A stretch of DNA of 64,000 nt from Mesostigma viride (lineage: Eukaryota; Streptophyta; Mesostigmatophyceae; Mesostigmatales; Mesostigmataceae), in the NCBI GenBank assembly GCA_009746045.1, contig RPFO01000246.1, forward strand, positions 1,145,795 through 1,209,794, in the 5' to 3' direction. Below the pieces are notes generated by a model. It made no database searches. It worked only from the letters and a program-made list of their open reading frames with translations, and was not told the origin of the DNA. Of the stretch, positions 31,001 through 41,035 are shown one piece after another. Both the position numbers and the translations under genes were made by a program. Each line of letters starts with the position of its first letter. The first letter of the stretch is position 1.

Positions 31001-32275
31001 CATGCGGCGCGTCATACCAGACAACTCAGAATATTTGGTAAGACCTACGGACGGTACAAAAGTCCACAGTATCTTCCGTACTGAAAATTCGACACTGAAA
31101 ATAAAGCAAGGCACTGACGTAGCTCACACAGAATTGTGCCGGCAAGGTAAATCACGGCATATCCTACGTAATACTTCCGTCAATGTCCCGACGGCAGAAT
31201 AAACGATAATACAAACACGAGCAAGTGGCCCAAGCCTGCACTAATAAAAATGCGAGCCTGTGGCACAAAACGGTAAAACTTCTGACACATTGCAACTTGA
31301 AGGTTTCTCCTGTAGACCCCTGTCTGTTTCTGGGGCAATGGGAAGACCTACCAGTGTATGCTTCGCTGCACGGGGATGACCTGCACGTGCTGACTCCCAC
31401 GTCGTGGCTTAAGGAGTTGATCTCCATCATTAAGTCCAAGTTCCCTCTGGGTAGGGAGCAATGGCAGGTGGAGAATGAGCCTCTGCTGTTTGTGGGCATG
31501 GAGGCCACACTGGTGAAGAAGGGGGGAGAATGGCGTATGCTGCTGGTGGGGGGTAATGATTATCAAGAAACCCTCATTAGCAAGCTTCCTCCAGTCATCA
31601 CGCAGGCACTGTGTCCTATGGTCAGGGGCATGGTTGCTTGGGTGGCAGGCATTTCCAGGCCAGACCTTATGGTCATAGCCAGGTTGCCTGATGACATCAT
31701 GATGGAGCTAGGGTCTGCCAAGGTGGCTGATCAGGTCAGGGCTTCGTCTGGCATTCTGTTGTCTGCAGTGGATTTATCACAACCCATTTGCATGGAGCTG
31801 TATGTGGATAGCTCAATGGACAGCAGGCAGGTCTCCAAGGTCAGGGGCAGGGCTGCAGGGCTCTTTGTGCTCAGACAGGAAGGCCTGGGGAGTTTGGTGA
31901 GCTGGTTTAGTCGCCTGCACAAACGGGAGGCTGTCAGCAGTGATGTGGCAGAATGCAGGGCTATTTGTGAAGGCATTCACACAAGCCTCTATCTGAAGGA
32001 GTTGCTTCATCAGATGACTTCTAACACTCCTTGGCCACTTCAGGTTACCACTCTTCTCAAAACAGACTCCATGGGGATGGTGCAGTTCGTGCACAGGCAA
32101 ATGGCCAGAAGTAGGGACTTGGATTATCTCCTCCTTAAGGAATTGTCCTCCTTGGCCAACATTGAGCATATCCCTGGGGTTGACAATCCTGCTGATGCTT
32201 TGACCAAGCTAGTGCAGAAGGCAGCAGTGCATGGTTCTTCAGTCTCTGATGGACCCATCTCAGCAAGCTGTCTAA
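28024..32275 (+). pseudogene. Retrotransposon A pol: integrase, protease, reverse transcriptase, RNase H
   Basis: Begins MKTSLTAGAAV at 28024. HHCC domain (HNMFGHATS ... CKCQLSS), integrase core with CDI (first Asp), IQVDMQF (second) and HGQQGAIERAIQEV (Glu) up to about 28800, then a C-terminal tail. The protease-like segment follows at 29536 (VDTNSQVSIIG, then ALLGQNFL), then reverse transcriptase with VVDFKRAFLEGD near 30330 and LHGDDLH (31369-31380), then RNase H (VDSSMDSR, AECRA, TDSMGM, NPADALTK) to a TAA at 32275. Frames change near 28590, 30370 and 32230, and the solo LTR at 30539-31287 cuts the reverse transcriptase. Confidence 0.8.
30539..31287. mobile_element. Solo LTR of an unrelated family (TG...CA)
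   Basis: 749 bp beginning TGTGAAAATAACC and ending CTTCTGACA, flanked by CATTG (30534-30538, 31288-31292). A2 shows the uninterrupted sequence (GAGCATTGCAACTTGAAGG on the coding strand). TG...CA ends and a 5-bp duplication without coding content indicate a solo LTR. Its ends differ from the AGTT...AACT type, so a different lineage placed it here. Orientation is unknown. Confidence 0.75.
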
Positions 32276-32869
32276 GCTGGTGCCTGGTTATAGGGCATTG
32301 GAGAGCAGATTGTGTGGTAGTGTCAGCATTGTGACTGGCATAATACCTGTATTTTAGTCTGTACTAAGGCTCATGGACCATGGTACACTCACTCTGATCA
32401 TAATCAGGATACAGCCAGGTTTTGGCTGGGGTTCATGCTGTTGACTACACAAGGTTGACAGGTCCATTACAGACCATGTATTCTATTTTAAAAGAAATGT
32501 ATATTTGTACATACCTCTCACAATGGTCTGGGAACCTTCATACTGGGGTTTATAGGGCGGGGTTCGATTCCCTGGTATTATGTTTCTACAAGCTGGCCTG
32601 TTCAGGTGTTTGCCTGTTCAGACTTCCCTAGTTCCCCAGGGCAGGATTTAATTGTTGCCTATGTGTTTCATTTTGTCATTTGTTTACTGTGGCAGTTTAC
32701 CATCTGGCAAGTAGACGGGCGCCGTAAGACGGGCGCCAATAGACCCCTGCTGAGAGAATGACAGGCAAACTATTGTAATACGCCTTATGTACTTTGTCAA
32801 GTGGTATTTTAATTGTCATGGATTTATTGTACTTATATTGAATATGTACTGGGTTTTATGGGATTAGTA
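32276..32869 (+). other. Retrotransposon A 3' non-coding region with T-arm-like hairpin
   Basis: Aligns with 49370-49947 of A2. At 32558-32574 it has CGGGG-TTCGATT-CCCTG, a five-pair stem with a seven-base loop that fits the T-arm consensus of tRNAs. It ends abruptly where the similarity to A2 stops. Confidence 0.6.
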
Positions 32870-33115
32870 CAGGGGCAGCTCACGTAGGTGGGACAGTGTT
32901 CCAACTCCGGTAGGTGGGACAAATTCAGCAAAGCGGGACATGTTCAGGTGTCCCACCTAACTGAAATTATGTCCCACCTTGTTGAATTTGGAAAAACATG
33001 GTGTCCCACCTACCGGCATTTGTGATACAGGTCTGTCTCACCTACCCGAACTTGAAGCTGTGTCCCACCTAACTGTATGTTTCTATGTGTCCCACCTTCC
33101 TGAATGTAGTGGCTA
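32870..33115. repeat. Cluster of GTCCCACCT / AGGTGGGAC motifs
   Basis: About nine copies of a degenerate unit built on GTCCCACCTA(A/C)C(T/C)G, first as AGGTGGGAC on the plus strand (three copies), then as GTCCCACCT (six copies), spaced about 20-45 bases. The spacers vary. The related strings at 35280-35560 and 36350-36500 share the GTGGGAC core. Confidence 0.6.
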
Positions 33116-33340
33116 CGCACATATGGGCTCTATGTGTCATACTCCTACATATGTTATACATACATGTCCCTATTACTCCTATGGGGCATGCTACCTATTC
33201 TGCACGTTTGCTCATGGCGTAGGGACACTTGATCTGTGTGCAACCGATAATACGCTGGAAATTAAATCAATCAAGTGCAAATATGGTAGTTCTTGCAGAT
33301 TTGTATGACAACATTGTTATTGTTATATGGTGCATGGGGG

Positions 33341-33692
33341 TGGGGTTAGGAACCCCCACCCCCACCCCACTTCACCGCACTTCACCCCACTTCACCCCAC
33401 TTTACCCCACTTCACCCCACTTCACCCCACTTTACCCCACTTCACCCCACTTCACCCCACTTCACCCCACTTCACCCCACTTCACCCCACTTCACCCCAC
33501 TTCCCACCCCCACCCCACCCCACCCCCACCCCCACCCCCACCCCACCCCCACCCCCACCCCACCCCCACCCCCACCCCCACCCCACCCCCACCCACCCCC
33601 ACCCCCACCCCACCCCCACCCCACCCCCACCCACCCCCACCCCCACCCCACCCCCACCCCCACCCCCACCCCACCCCCACCCCACCCCCACC
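33341..33692. repeat. C-rich minisatellites
   Basis: A decamer-type repeat CCCCACTTCA/CCCCACTTTA (about 33360-33500) passes into (CCCCCACC)-type repeats (33500-33690). The strong strand asymmetry (C on plus, G on minus) could allow G-quadruplex formation on the minus strand. Long Pro/His/Thr or Gly/Val frames here are artefacts. Confidence 0.9.
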
Positions 33693-34532
33693 ATATAACA
33701 ACAACATAACAACACCACGATAAGAAATGACATCGTGGTGCAGTCGCCACCGCCATCATCAAGGAGACAACCTGCGCAGGCCAGAAATCGGGAGAATTCG
33801 GGCAATCATGTACAAGACAACAGGCTCCAGGTCAGCCAAGCGCTCGTACATGCGAAACTTGATGACTGGGTCTGCAATCGCCATAATCCAAGTGATGCAC
33901 ATGTACAACCACGTCATAACTCGGAAGCTTTGGATTAGGATCATAAAAGATTGACTCAAACAGTTACCGTGCTAGCAAGATGTGGGCAAGAGAATGCACC
34001 CATGGTTGTTGTAATGGTGTAAAAAGGGTGCCAGATTTTCAAGTAAGGAATCATGAATAACCATGCCGCACCTCATGGCCATGCATATACATGGTGGCAA
34101 AAAATTTCACATCATCCACACGGCCATGTGTGTGCCTGCACGTGTATGGTTGTGAAAATTGACAGCATTTTTATTATGCACACGCCCATGTATGCATGAT
34201 TGCCTATGACGTCCACGCAGGCATTAAAATTCACAAGGCCTCGCATTCGATCGTGCTTGCAAAAAACTGTCCATCAACACAATACGCCTAGCCTGCAGCC
34301 TGCATGTAGTGCATGGTTGCACAAAACAGAACTACATGAACACAATGAATGAATGCGCAAACTTTGTGCCCACACTTGGAATTACCCCAAACTGAACAAC
34401 GCGGTTATAATGCACATGGCCTCACATTTACTCATGCGAAAACCCTTTAAGCATCAGCACAATGGCCATCATGGGGAACCCAGCAACGGGATTTGTGATT
34501 GGAAGGATTCTGAATCACGCACCTATGTTCAG
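33693..34532. other. Unassigned stretch
   Basis: No ORF with a recognisable domain and no repeat partner in the window. Moderately AT-rich with several CATGCA/TGCATG-type strings near 34080-34330. Confidence 0.4.
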
Positions 34533-35054
34533 TCATATTTGCAAAGAACCGACATCGGGTTGACCAGAGCTGACGTCCACGGACCACTCTTCGTCACTGG
34601 AATTCCCTTCATTATCCTCAGAACTTGAATCGCTGGGCTCAGAGCTTGAACCAGCTGCGACGTGTAGAAACTGCCCCGGCTTCTTGGTCGGTAAGAGAAT
34701 GCCTTTCTGGGTGCGCACCAGCTTCCAAAACTTCTCCGAATCCCCGGAATCTGAAGACCCCCCGGAATCTGTTCTTGCCAAAACGGCCTCCGCTTCATTC
34801 CCTTGCCGGTTGTGAGTCTCAGAAGCCAAGGATACAGAGGCTGGTTGTTCTTCCTGGATCACTGTAAGACCTGAAGGCGATGCCTTGGTACTTATGTCCT
34901 CATCATTTGTAGAGGACGCTAGGTCTGGGGTGGAGTTCAACTCATCATCAACATCAACGCTGGGCTGGACCTTCACCGGTGTAGAGGCCCCGGAAGCTGC
35001 CTCATAAGCAGCCTCCGAATCTGCCTCTGAACCATGATGAAGCGCTTTATCCAT
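34533..35054 (-). CDS. Unknown acidic, Ser-rich ORF
   Basis: 173 residues from ATG at 35054, rich in Ser, Glu, Asp and Ala, with low hydrophobicity, and therefore probably disordered. One less-biased segment, EKFWKLVRTQKGILLPTKKPGQFLHVA (split here as EKFWKLVRTQKG and ILLPTKKPGQFLHVA), stands between two acidic regions and could be a short binding motif. No family is recognised, and no second copy lies in the window. It could be an exon of a larger gene or part of an unidentified mobile element. Confidence 0.35.
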   Translation of the reverse strand: MDKALHHGSEADSEAAYEAASGASTPVKVQPSVDVDDELNSTPDLASSTNDEDISTKASPSGLTVIQEEQPASVSLASETHNRQGNEAEAVLARTDSGGSSDSGDSEKFWKLVRTQKGILLPTKKPGQFLHVAAGSSSEPSDSSSEDNEGNSSDEEWSVDVSSGQPDVGSLQI

Positions 35055-35261
35055 CGTTTCAAGAAGAAAAACAAGCTATATGTACCGCTAGCTGCTCACG
35101 TAGTGTAAGTATTTATGCAGTTAACGATACTTGATAATAAAGCCACGTCGAATTATATACAATACGTATGTGCGGTGTAGTGAAATATAGGTCTTGGTAG
35201 TGATATGTGACCACTTGTGTGTACATGTACACAGTACAGTACACCGCCTCACGGGTACGTG

Positions 35262-35570
35262 GGCTGTTCCCACACCACGTGGAAGTGGGACGTTTGCGTA
35301 CTACGTAGCCGTGAAAGTGGGACGGTTCGCGTACCACTTAGCCGTGAAAGTGGGACGGTTCGCGTACCACGTAGCCGTGGAAGTGGGCTGTATGCGCCTG
35401 TGGGACGGTCTCAACCACAATCTGAGTACGTGGAACAGGTGCCCCACCTTGCCGCGTAGGTGGGACAGTCCCATCCAAAATCCGAGTACGTGGAACATGT
35501 GGCCCACCTTGCTGCGTAGGTGGAACAGTCCCATCCAAAATCTGAGTACGAGGAACAGGTGCCCATTACA
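35262..35570. repeat. Minisatellite block 1
   Basis: Three to four ~33-base units (GTGGGACGGTTCGCGTACCA then CGTAGCCGTG) are followed by ~63-base units that contain CCCACCTTGC, GCGTAGGTGGGACAGTCCC and ATCCAAAATC(C/T)GAGTACG. The last unit is interrupted by the inverted-repeat element at 35571. Confidence 0.75.
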
Positions 35571-36340
35571 ATTCGTTCAAGTGGCCCGCCGGAGCGGCTG
35601 TACAATTTTTCCCAGTGAGCGCGCTGCCAAGTGTACTTGTGGGCAAATTTTTAGGTGCCCCGTCACTTCGAGGTACTAAAAATTAGGCTACGGTACGAAT
35701 TCAGCGAATTTCAGCGAATTTTCAGTCGAACCAAAGGAAGTGACGCCAACTACCAAAAAGTTTCCGTTACGAATTTTCAGCCCAACACTCGCGCAAAATG
35801 AAGTGACGGCAACTACCAAAACGTTTCCGTTACGAATTTTCACTCCCACACGTTTGCACAAGAGGAAGTGACGGCAACTACCAAAAAGTTTCCGTTACGA
35901 ATTTTCAGTCCCACACTTCGCGCAAATTTTAGTAGGGCTGCACGCAAGCTACCTTTCAAAATTTTGCGCTAGTATGGAACGCATTTCATTCGTCTGGAGG
36001 AACGCTGCCTGCCAACTACCCCCGTTCAGAATGTTCCGCCGAAATTTACTTGAGATTTGGAAATCTGAACGTGCGCGCAAATTTTAGTAGGGCTGCACGC
36101 AAGCTACCTTTCAAAATTTTGCGCAAGTATGGAACGCAATTCATTCGTCCGGAGGAATGCTGCTCGTCAACTGCCCCCGTTCAGAAAGTTGCGCCGAACT
36201 TTACTTGAGATTTGGAAATCTGAACGTGCGGTTGGAGTTTCGCGGGGAAACCCAAGTTCCCTAGTAATTCACCAATGACGCGCTTCGAACACTTGTCCGC
36301 TAAAACCTAAGCAGCCGCTCCGGCTGGCCACTTAAACGAA
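35571..36340. mobile_element. Inverted-repeat element inserted in the minisatellite
   Basis: The left end (TTCGTTCAAGTGGCCCGCCG and on to AGCGGCTG) reappears inverted at the right end as TTCGTTTAAGTGGCCAGCCG... on the minus strand. The 63-base minisatellite stops on one side and resumes on the other, which supports an insertion. Inside are two kinds of tandem repeat: about three ~60-base units with GGAAGTGACGGCAACTACC and GTTTCCGTTACGAATTTTC (35720-35930), and two ~150-base units that start CGCGCAAATTTTAGTAGGG (35925-36225). There is no ORF, and no clean target duplication is visible, so the superfamily is open. Confidence 0.55.
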
Positions 36341-36530
36341 ACTTGATGCACCTTGCTGCGTAGGTGGAACAGTCCCCATCCAAAATCTGAATACGTGGAA
36401 CAGGTGCCCCACCTTGCTGCGTTGAGTTGCTGCGTTGGTGGGACTGGCTCTTCCAAAATCCGAGTACGTGGAACAGGTGGCCCACCTTGCTGTGTTGGTC
36501 GGTGGGCTGTCGCATCCACAATAACCGTAC
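36341..36530. repeat. Minisatellite block 2
   Basis: Continuation of the 63-base units of block 1 (CACCTTGCTGCGTAGGTGG, CCATCCAAAATCTGAATACG, TACGTGGAACAGGTGG), more diverged and with one unit partly duplicated (GTTGAGTTGCTGCGTT). Confidence 0.7.
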
Positions 36531-36773
36531 ATCAGTACACGTGGCACTGTAGGCGCCCCATGCACCTTATGAATTCCCCTTCTGCCGGCGTAATTAACAT
36601 GGTATACTGTAAGGAGGTGAGAGAGGCACACGCTGGCTACGTACAGTACGTTGGCACGTGACTTTTGTTAGAGAGTGCTAGTCAGCTGCATCAGTTAATG
36701 ATCCATTAACTAATTATTGAACACGTGACTGCATCCGTGGTCTGAGGACTCTAACTATATACGGTGAGCCGCT

Positions 36774-38303
36774 ATGGCGAGCGGCTCAGGCGAGCCGGAG
36801 TGCAGTCCATCATCCGCAGGGCCAGCTGTCGGCGGCTCGGGTGATGCCCCCGCAGGTCTGGACCTGCAAGCTTTCTTGTGCCGCATGTCACCGAGGACGA
36901 GGGAAAAGCAACTACGACAGGCAGGGCTAACCACGGCATCAGAAGCGGGGCTGGTAAACTCCGACAAACCAGCTGACAAGGGCGAAAAAGTAAGCCGTGC
37001 GCCGCGAGATGAAATTAAGTTCAGGGATATGCGCACCAAGCGGAAGATTCTGGACGCCTTTCACGAGAGCGGATTGTCGCAGCGCCAATTCTGCAAAACT
37101 AGCGACCCCCCCATCCCGATTTCAACCTTCAGCCGCATGCTCACAGAGGAGGCGGCCATCAAGGCTGCAGCAGACAACCCCAAGCTAGCGGGGAAGAAGT
37201 GCCCAAGTCGTGTCAGAAACCCGCATACGGCCAAGTTTCCCTTGGTGGAGAAAGAGGTGGCCACTGAGATTCGCGAGTATCGGAGCAAGGGGTACATGGT
37301 CAACCGCGCGCTTGTGCGCGTAAGTTTATTTCCATCATAATTGTCGGTATTTTTCCTGCTGCATTTTGTACATGTCGCACTAGTTTGCTGAGTTTCGATT
37401 GTTTCATGAGTATGCATGCAGCCCGGCCCCGTGAGAATTTGACGTGGAAGAGCCGAAAGTATGTAATGGTCTTCTTCGTTGCATGCAGCCAAATGATGCA
37501 GCGTAACCACCCAGCAACGGGTGATCATGAATTATGTAAGGGTTGGAAACTAGCAGTCTTGCTCATTTCTTGGCGATATCCCAGCTGCCCCCCCTTTATT
37601 TGAAAGATATTGCTCATGATGCAGGGCAGTGTCACGAGATAATCAGTTGGGCTTAAGCAGCTACCTGCACCAAAGAAACCTTTTTTGCTGCCTAAAATGT
37701 TCTTCTTTTCCTGTTTTAATATTTGTTTGTGCAATGCATGTTGTGCAGAACATGATGTTCAAGTCCATGCGCAAGCTTCACCCCGAGAACGCGAAAATTT
37801 TTGTGTGCAGCGACGGCTTCTTGACCAAGTTTCGGCTCAGGCACGGCTTCACAACCCGCCTTCGCACCAATGTGAAGTCCCAGGCACGCTCAGCTGAGGA
37901 GAAGATGGCGACCATGCAAGGGTTCGTCGAGAGTGTGCAAGGCTACCTCGTGTCCATGCCTCACAAGGGCAGCGCGGACCATCCGGTCAACGAATTCGAC
38001 GAGTTGTGGGGCAACTTCCCATCGTGGCTCAGATGGTGCTTCGATGAAACTCCCGCAACTTTCAACAACCCTGCGAGAGAGACGTGGGACGAGAAGGGGA
38101 AAAAGGAGGTGTGGTGGGTGGCAGGCCAGGCGGGTTCAGCATCGGACAAACGCTGGTGCACATTCATCATCCCCTACAGCGCAGGGAAGGGCCCACACTC
38201 ACCCGTCATGCAGCCACGCCCCGCAGTGATCTTCGGCGGCGCAGGGAACGTCATGGCTTCAGAGAAGGACAGCTACCATCCCGACGTGGACGTCTATTTC
38301 CAG
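36774..38303 (+). CDS. Pogo/CENP-B-type DDE transposase-like gene, exons 1 and 2
   Basis: Exon 1 (36774-37319) starts at ATG and encodes a low-complexity N-terminus followed by a helix-turn-helix of psq/CENP-B type (TKRKILDAFHESGLSQRQFC ... STFSRML). The intron 37320-37748 has GTAAGT and TGCAG borders in phase 0. Exon 2 (37749-38303) encodes the second DNA-binding helix block (KIFVCSDGFLTKFRLRHGF) and the start of the DDE_1 core with WCFDETPATF, the first catalytic-type Asp. The third exon is at 56423. A TATATA lies only ~22 bases before the ATG. It could be a transposase or a domesticated relative; no terminal inverted repeats were found. The gene is now disrupted by element D in exon 3. Confidence 0.7.
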
Positions 38304-38579
38304 GCATGTCCGCCTTCATGTTATAATTATATGTGCATTATTATTTTATTACATTATTACGTACATTCAGACTGTGTACCACTCATCTGAAAATATTGTA
38401 CGTATGCCAACCTCACCTCCAGCATTTTTTTCGTCTAGCAGTATGTAGGGTAATTTTATATTTTCACTATTACTACTCTTATATTTTAGCTAATAAAGTA
38501 ATATTTATTAGTTTACTCTAATACTGTACATAAATAAACTGATTCAAATAAATATATTGGTTACGTTTGATTATAGTGT

Positions 38580-38691
38580 CTTCCTTCCTTCCTTCCTTCC
38601 TTCCTTCCTTCCTTCCTTCCTTCCTTCCTTCCTTCCTTCCTTCCTTCCTTCCTTCCTTCCTTCCTTCCTTCCTTCCTTCCTTCCTTCCTGT
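38580..38691. repeat. (TTCC)n microsatellite, intron 2
   Basis: About 28 uninterrupted TTCC units. Polypyrimidine on the plus strand. Confidence 0.95.
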
Positions 38692-38998
38692 TGAAAGGCA
38701 TGGGGTTATTATGGGGACTTAAATTAATAATTTGTAGGTGGTGAATCATTGCCGACTTAAGCGTCAGGAGCCAGGAAAATTATTTATTACGTCCATATGG
38801 TGTGGCTTTCCATGGCTACCTCAAGGTAGCGTGAACATTGGTAATTATGGTAGGTGAGTGGTGGCGGCGGCCCTGGTATGCGCATGGGCCGACAATGGGT
38901 CGATAACGACAGCTGGTATGTTGGAACATGGTGCATGCGCATGCATGACTCGGTACGGCATGGTATGACATGCACATGACACAATACTATACTGTAAT

Positions 38999-39203
38999 CT
39001 GGTGAAGATAGTGACCAATGGTCCTAGTGCCATTGTACAACTTGGCACATAGTCATAGTGTCCGTTCACGTAGGACAAATCCCACTTAGGTACTACTATC
39101 CGAGCATATCTATTTGTTAATTAGGGCTCGAATACAGTTGCCCGTATTATAGATTTCTGCACGGTCAGCATAATGGGCATATTCAAGACAGGATTCTTGA
39201 CAC
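38999..39203. repeat. 205-bp direct repeat, left copy
   Basis: Identical by eye to 39953-40157. The unit runs from CTGGTGAAGATAG to TTCTTGACAC. Trimmed by one base at each end it begins TG and ends CA, as an LTR would, and the pair encloses ~750 bases, so a small TRIM is possible. No target duplication is seen, but the right border is a microsatellite that may have erased it. Confidence 0.6.
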
Positions 39204-39952
39204 CCTCCTTGCACATGATGCTGTCTATAAATACAAATGCTAGATCCTGGGCGAGGGTAGTCGGGTACCTAAGTGGATTCCCTCCTTACACGACACCCTG
39301 GTCTTGATATAAAACAGCAAGAAAAATGAGGGCAAGGTTGTGTAGCCCCATATTGTCACATGGAGTGCGCCACACGAGGGTGGAGCCAAACTGGAAACAG
39401 GCTCTTAAACTGTAAAGACTGGTTGCTCAGTGTTGAGGCTGGATGCAGACTGTAGCCGGTACTGGTTGATGCCATGCAGGGTTGCAGCTGGAAACGTTGG
39501 GTACTGGTAGCTGCTGGTAAACCGGTGACGTCAGCTGCTGTGTGTGCACACACGATCTATACTGTGTGTGGGTACAGTGTCTTGTGTGGTGCTGGTAGTG
39601 CTACTTTGACTTGTTTGCCAACAGGTTTTGATGCAACTTACTGCAACTACTACAAGGTGAACTGTGACGTGAGGATGTAGAGCTGGTTGCTGGACTGCTA
39701 CTTGCTAGCTAGACAAGTGCGTGCAGCTGACTGCAGCTACTATCTACTCTACGCCTGTGGTGGAGAGGCATGCATGTGCTGCTGGGTGCTACTACTTCTC
39801 CTTGCTGGCTAGGCAAGTGTGGGTAGCTGCCTGCATGGACTATGCAGTGTACTCTGTTCCTGCTGGTGTTGCCTGCTGTGCTTGTTGATGCCAGTGTGAT
39901 GGTGCTGATGGGACTGTGCTGTTACTGCTGCCTACATTACAGTATGGGGCAA
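39204..39952. other. Sequence between the 205-bp repeats
   Basis: Non-coding, rich in GCTG/CTGC strings (CTGGTAGCTGCTGG, TTGCTGGACTGC). No ORF of note. Confidence 0.4.
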
Positions 39953-40157
39953 CTGGTGAAGATAGTGACCAATGGTCCTAGTGCCATTGTACAACTTGGC
40001 ACATAGTCATAGTGTCCGTTCACGTAGGACAAATCCCACTTAGGTACTACTATCCGAGCATATCTATTTGTTAATTAGGGCTCGAATACAGTTGCCCGTA
40101 TTATAGATTTCTGCACGGTCAGCATAATGGGCATATTCAAGACAGGATTCTTGACAC
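39953..40157. repeat. 205-bp direct repeat, right copy
   Basis: Second copy of 38999-39203. It ends exactly where the (TTCC)n tract starts. Confidence 0.6.
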
Positions 40158-40352
40158 TTCCTTCCTTCCTTCCTTCCTTCCTTCCTTCCTTCCTTCCTTC
40201 CTTCCTTCCTTCCTTCCTTCCTTCCTTCCTTCCTTCCTTCCTTCCTTCCTTCCTTCCTTCCTTCCTTCCTTCCTTCCTTCCTTCCTTCCTTCCTTCCTTC
40301 CTTCCTTCCTTCCTTCCTTCCTTCCTTCCTTCCTTCCTTCCTTCCTTCCTTC
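40158..40352. repeat. (TTCC)n microsatellite
   Basis: About 48 TTCC units. The polylysine-glutamate-glycine frame on the minus strand is an artefact of it. Confidence 0.95.
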
Positions 40353-40371
40353 TTTAGCATAGTCCTCAACA

Positions 40372-40375
<4 letters not shown>

Positions 40376-40404
<29 letters not shown>

Positions 40405-40545
40405 TGTATGTATGTATGTATGTATGTATGTATGTATGTATGTATGTATGTATGTATGTATGTATGTATGTATGTATGTATGTATGTATGTATGTATGTA
40501 TGTATGTATGTATGTATGTATGTATGTATGTATGTATGTATGTAT
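40376..40545. repeat. (TATG)n microsatellite, target of element C
   Basis: About 42 units, then TGTAT and the start of element C. The tract continues after C at 48202 as TGTATGTATG..., then (TTTG)n to about 48255, so C landed inside the microsatellite. Confidence 0.95.
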
Positions 40546-41017
40546 AGTTAGTCTCCATGCTTTGCTGTAGACTAAGTCTCAAAGGCATTGTGAATACAAC
40601 GTATGAATAAGCCTTGTAAACCCATGTTGGTATGTGAATATAAATACCACGTGGGCTATGCAGATAGGGATGCTAGTCGAGTCGCATACGTTTCCCTAGA
40701 TAGGTACTTTGGGTACTGAGGTACGTGACAGATGTCAGTACCCAGTATACGTAGTGTCCTGTCATTGGACGGTACTAGAGTATCCTAGATAGGGACCGTA
40801 CTGCAGCGTGCATTGATTTGTGATCGCACGATGCAGTGACTAGGCAGCTACCTGTCATCGTGCGGCCTCGGGCCAACGGTCTGCACCCAACGGTCACTGG
40901 CGGCGCAGCCGGTGAGAGGAACGTTGATAAAGGGTAAACCTATTTTCTAATGAACCAAGCAATTCATTGCTCCAAGCTTCAGTGTTCTCAAGCAATATAT
41001 CCCACCGCATTCTAACT
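40546..41017 (+). repeat. Retrotransposon C, 5' LTR
   Basis: 472 bp, AGTTAGTCTCCATG... to ...GCATTCTAACT. TATAAATACC near 40638 is a good TATA-type promoter candidate. Followed by TGAATTTTATTTGC, with no standard tRNA primer match. Confidence 0.85.
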
Positions 41018-41035
41018 TGAATTTTATTTGCTACC

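Larger units (their letters stand above)
14263..32869 (+). mobile_element. LTR retrotransposon A (Copia-like, 3' end lost, three nested insertions)
   Basis: Starts with a 619-bp LTR and carries ORF1, gag and pol in the order seen in A2 (48382-56192, minus strand), with which it aligns over its length. The match stops at GGGATTAGT near 32869, inside the 3' non-coding region; the last ~370 internal bases and the 3' LTR are absent. Removing the Kolobok element (15656-19107), retrotransposon B (19436-26919) and the solo LTR (30539-31287), each with its target duplication, gives a continuous A-type element. In-frame stops and frameshifts make it inactive. Confidence 0.85.

Noticed and set aside
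30743-31084. 113-residue ORF in the insertion at 30.5-31.3 kb
   Set aside because: It lies in a solo LTR, has no domain and no counterpart in A2.
30539-31287. Non-autonomous DNA transposon
   Set aside because: TG...CA ends, 5-bp duplication and lack of inverted terminal repeats beyond two bases favour a solo LTR.
32550-32600. tRNA gene at the T-arm-like hairpin
   Set aside because: No A box, acceptor stem or anticodon arm can be folded around it; the same holds for 63902 and 13082-13150.
32870-33115. CRISPR-like array
   Set aside because: Units are short, degenerate, change strand and have irregular spacers; the context is eukaryotic.
33229-33805. Pro/His/Thr-rich and Gly/Val-rich proteins of up to 160 residues
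   Set aside because: They come from the C-rich minisatellite and appear in all frames of it.
36740-36773. Promoter call on TATATA before the pogo-type gene
   Set aside because: It is only ~22 bases from the ATG, so transcription would start at or after that ATG; not enough to call a promoter.
40127-40588. Long frames made of KEGR or YVCM/THIH repeats
   Set aside because: They are translations of (TTCC)n and (TATG)n microsatellites.
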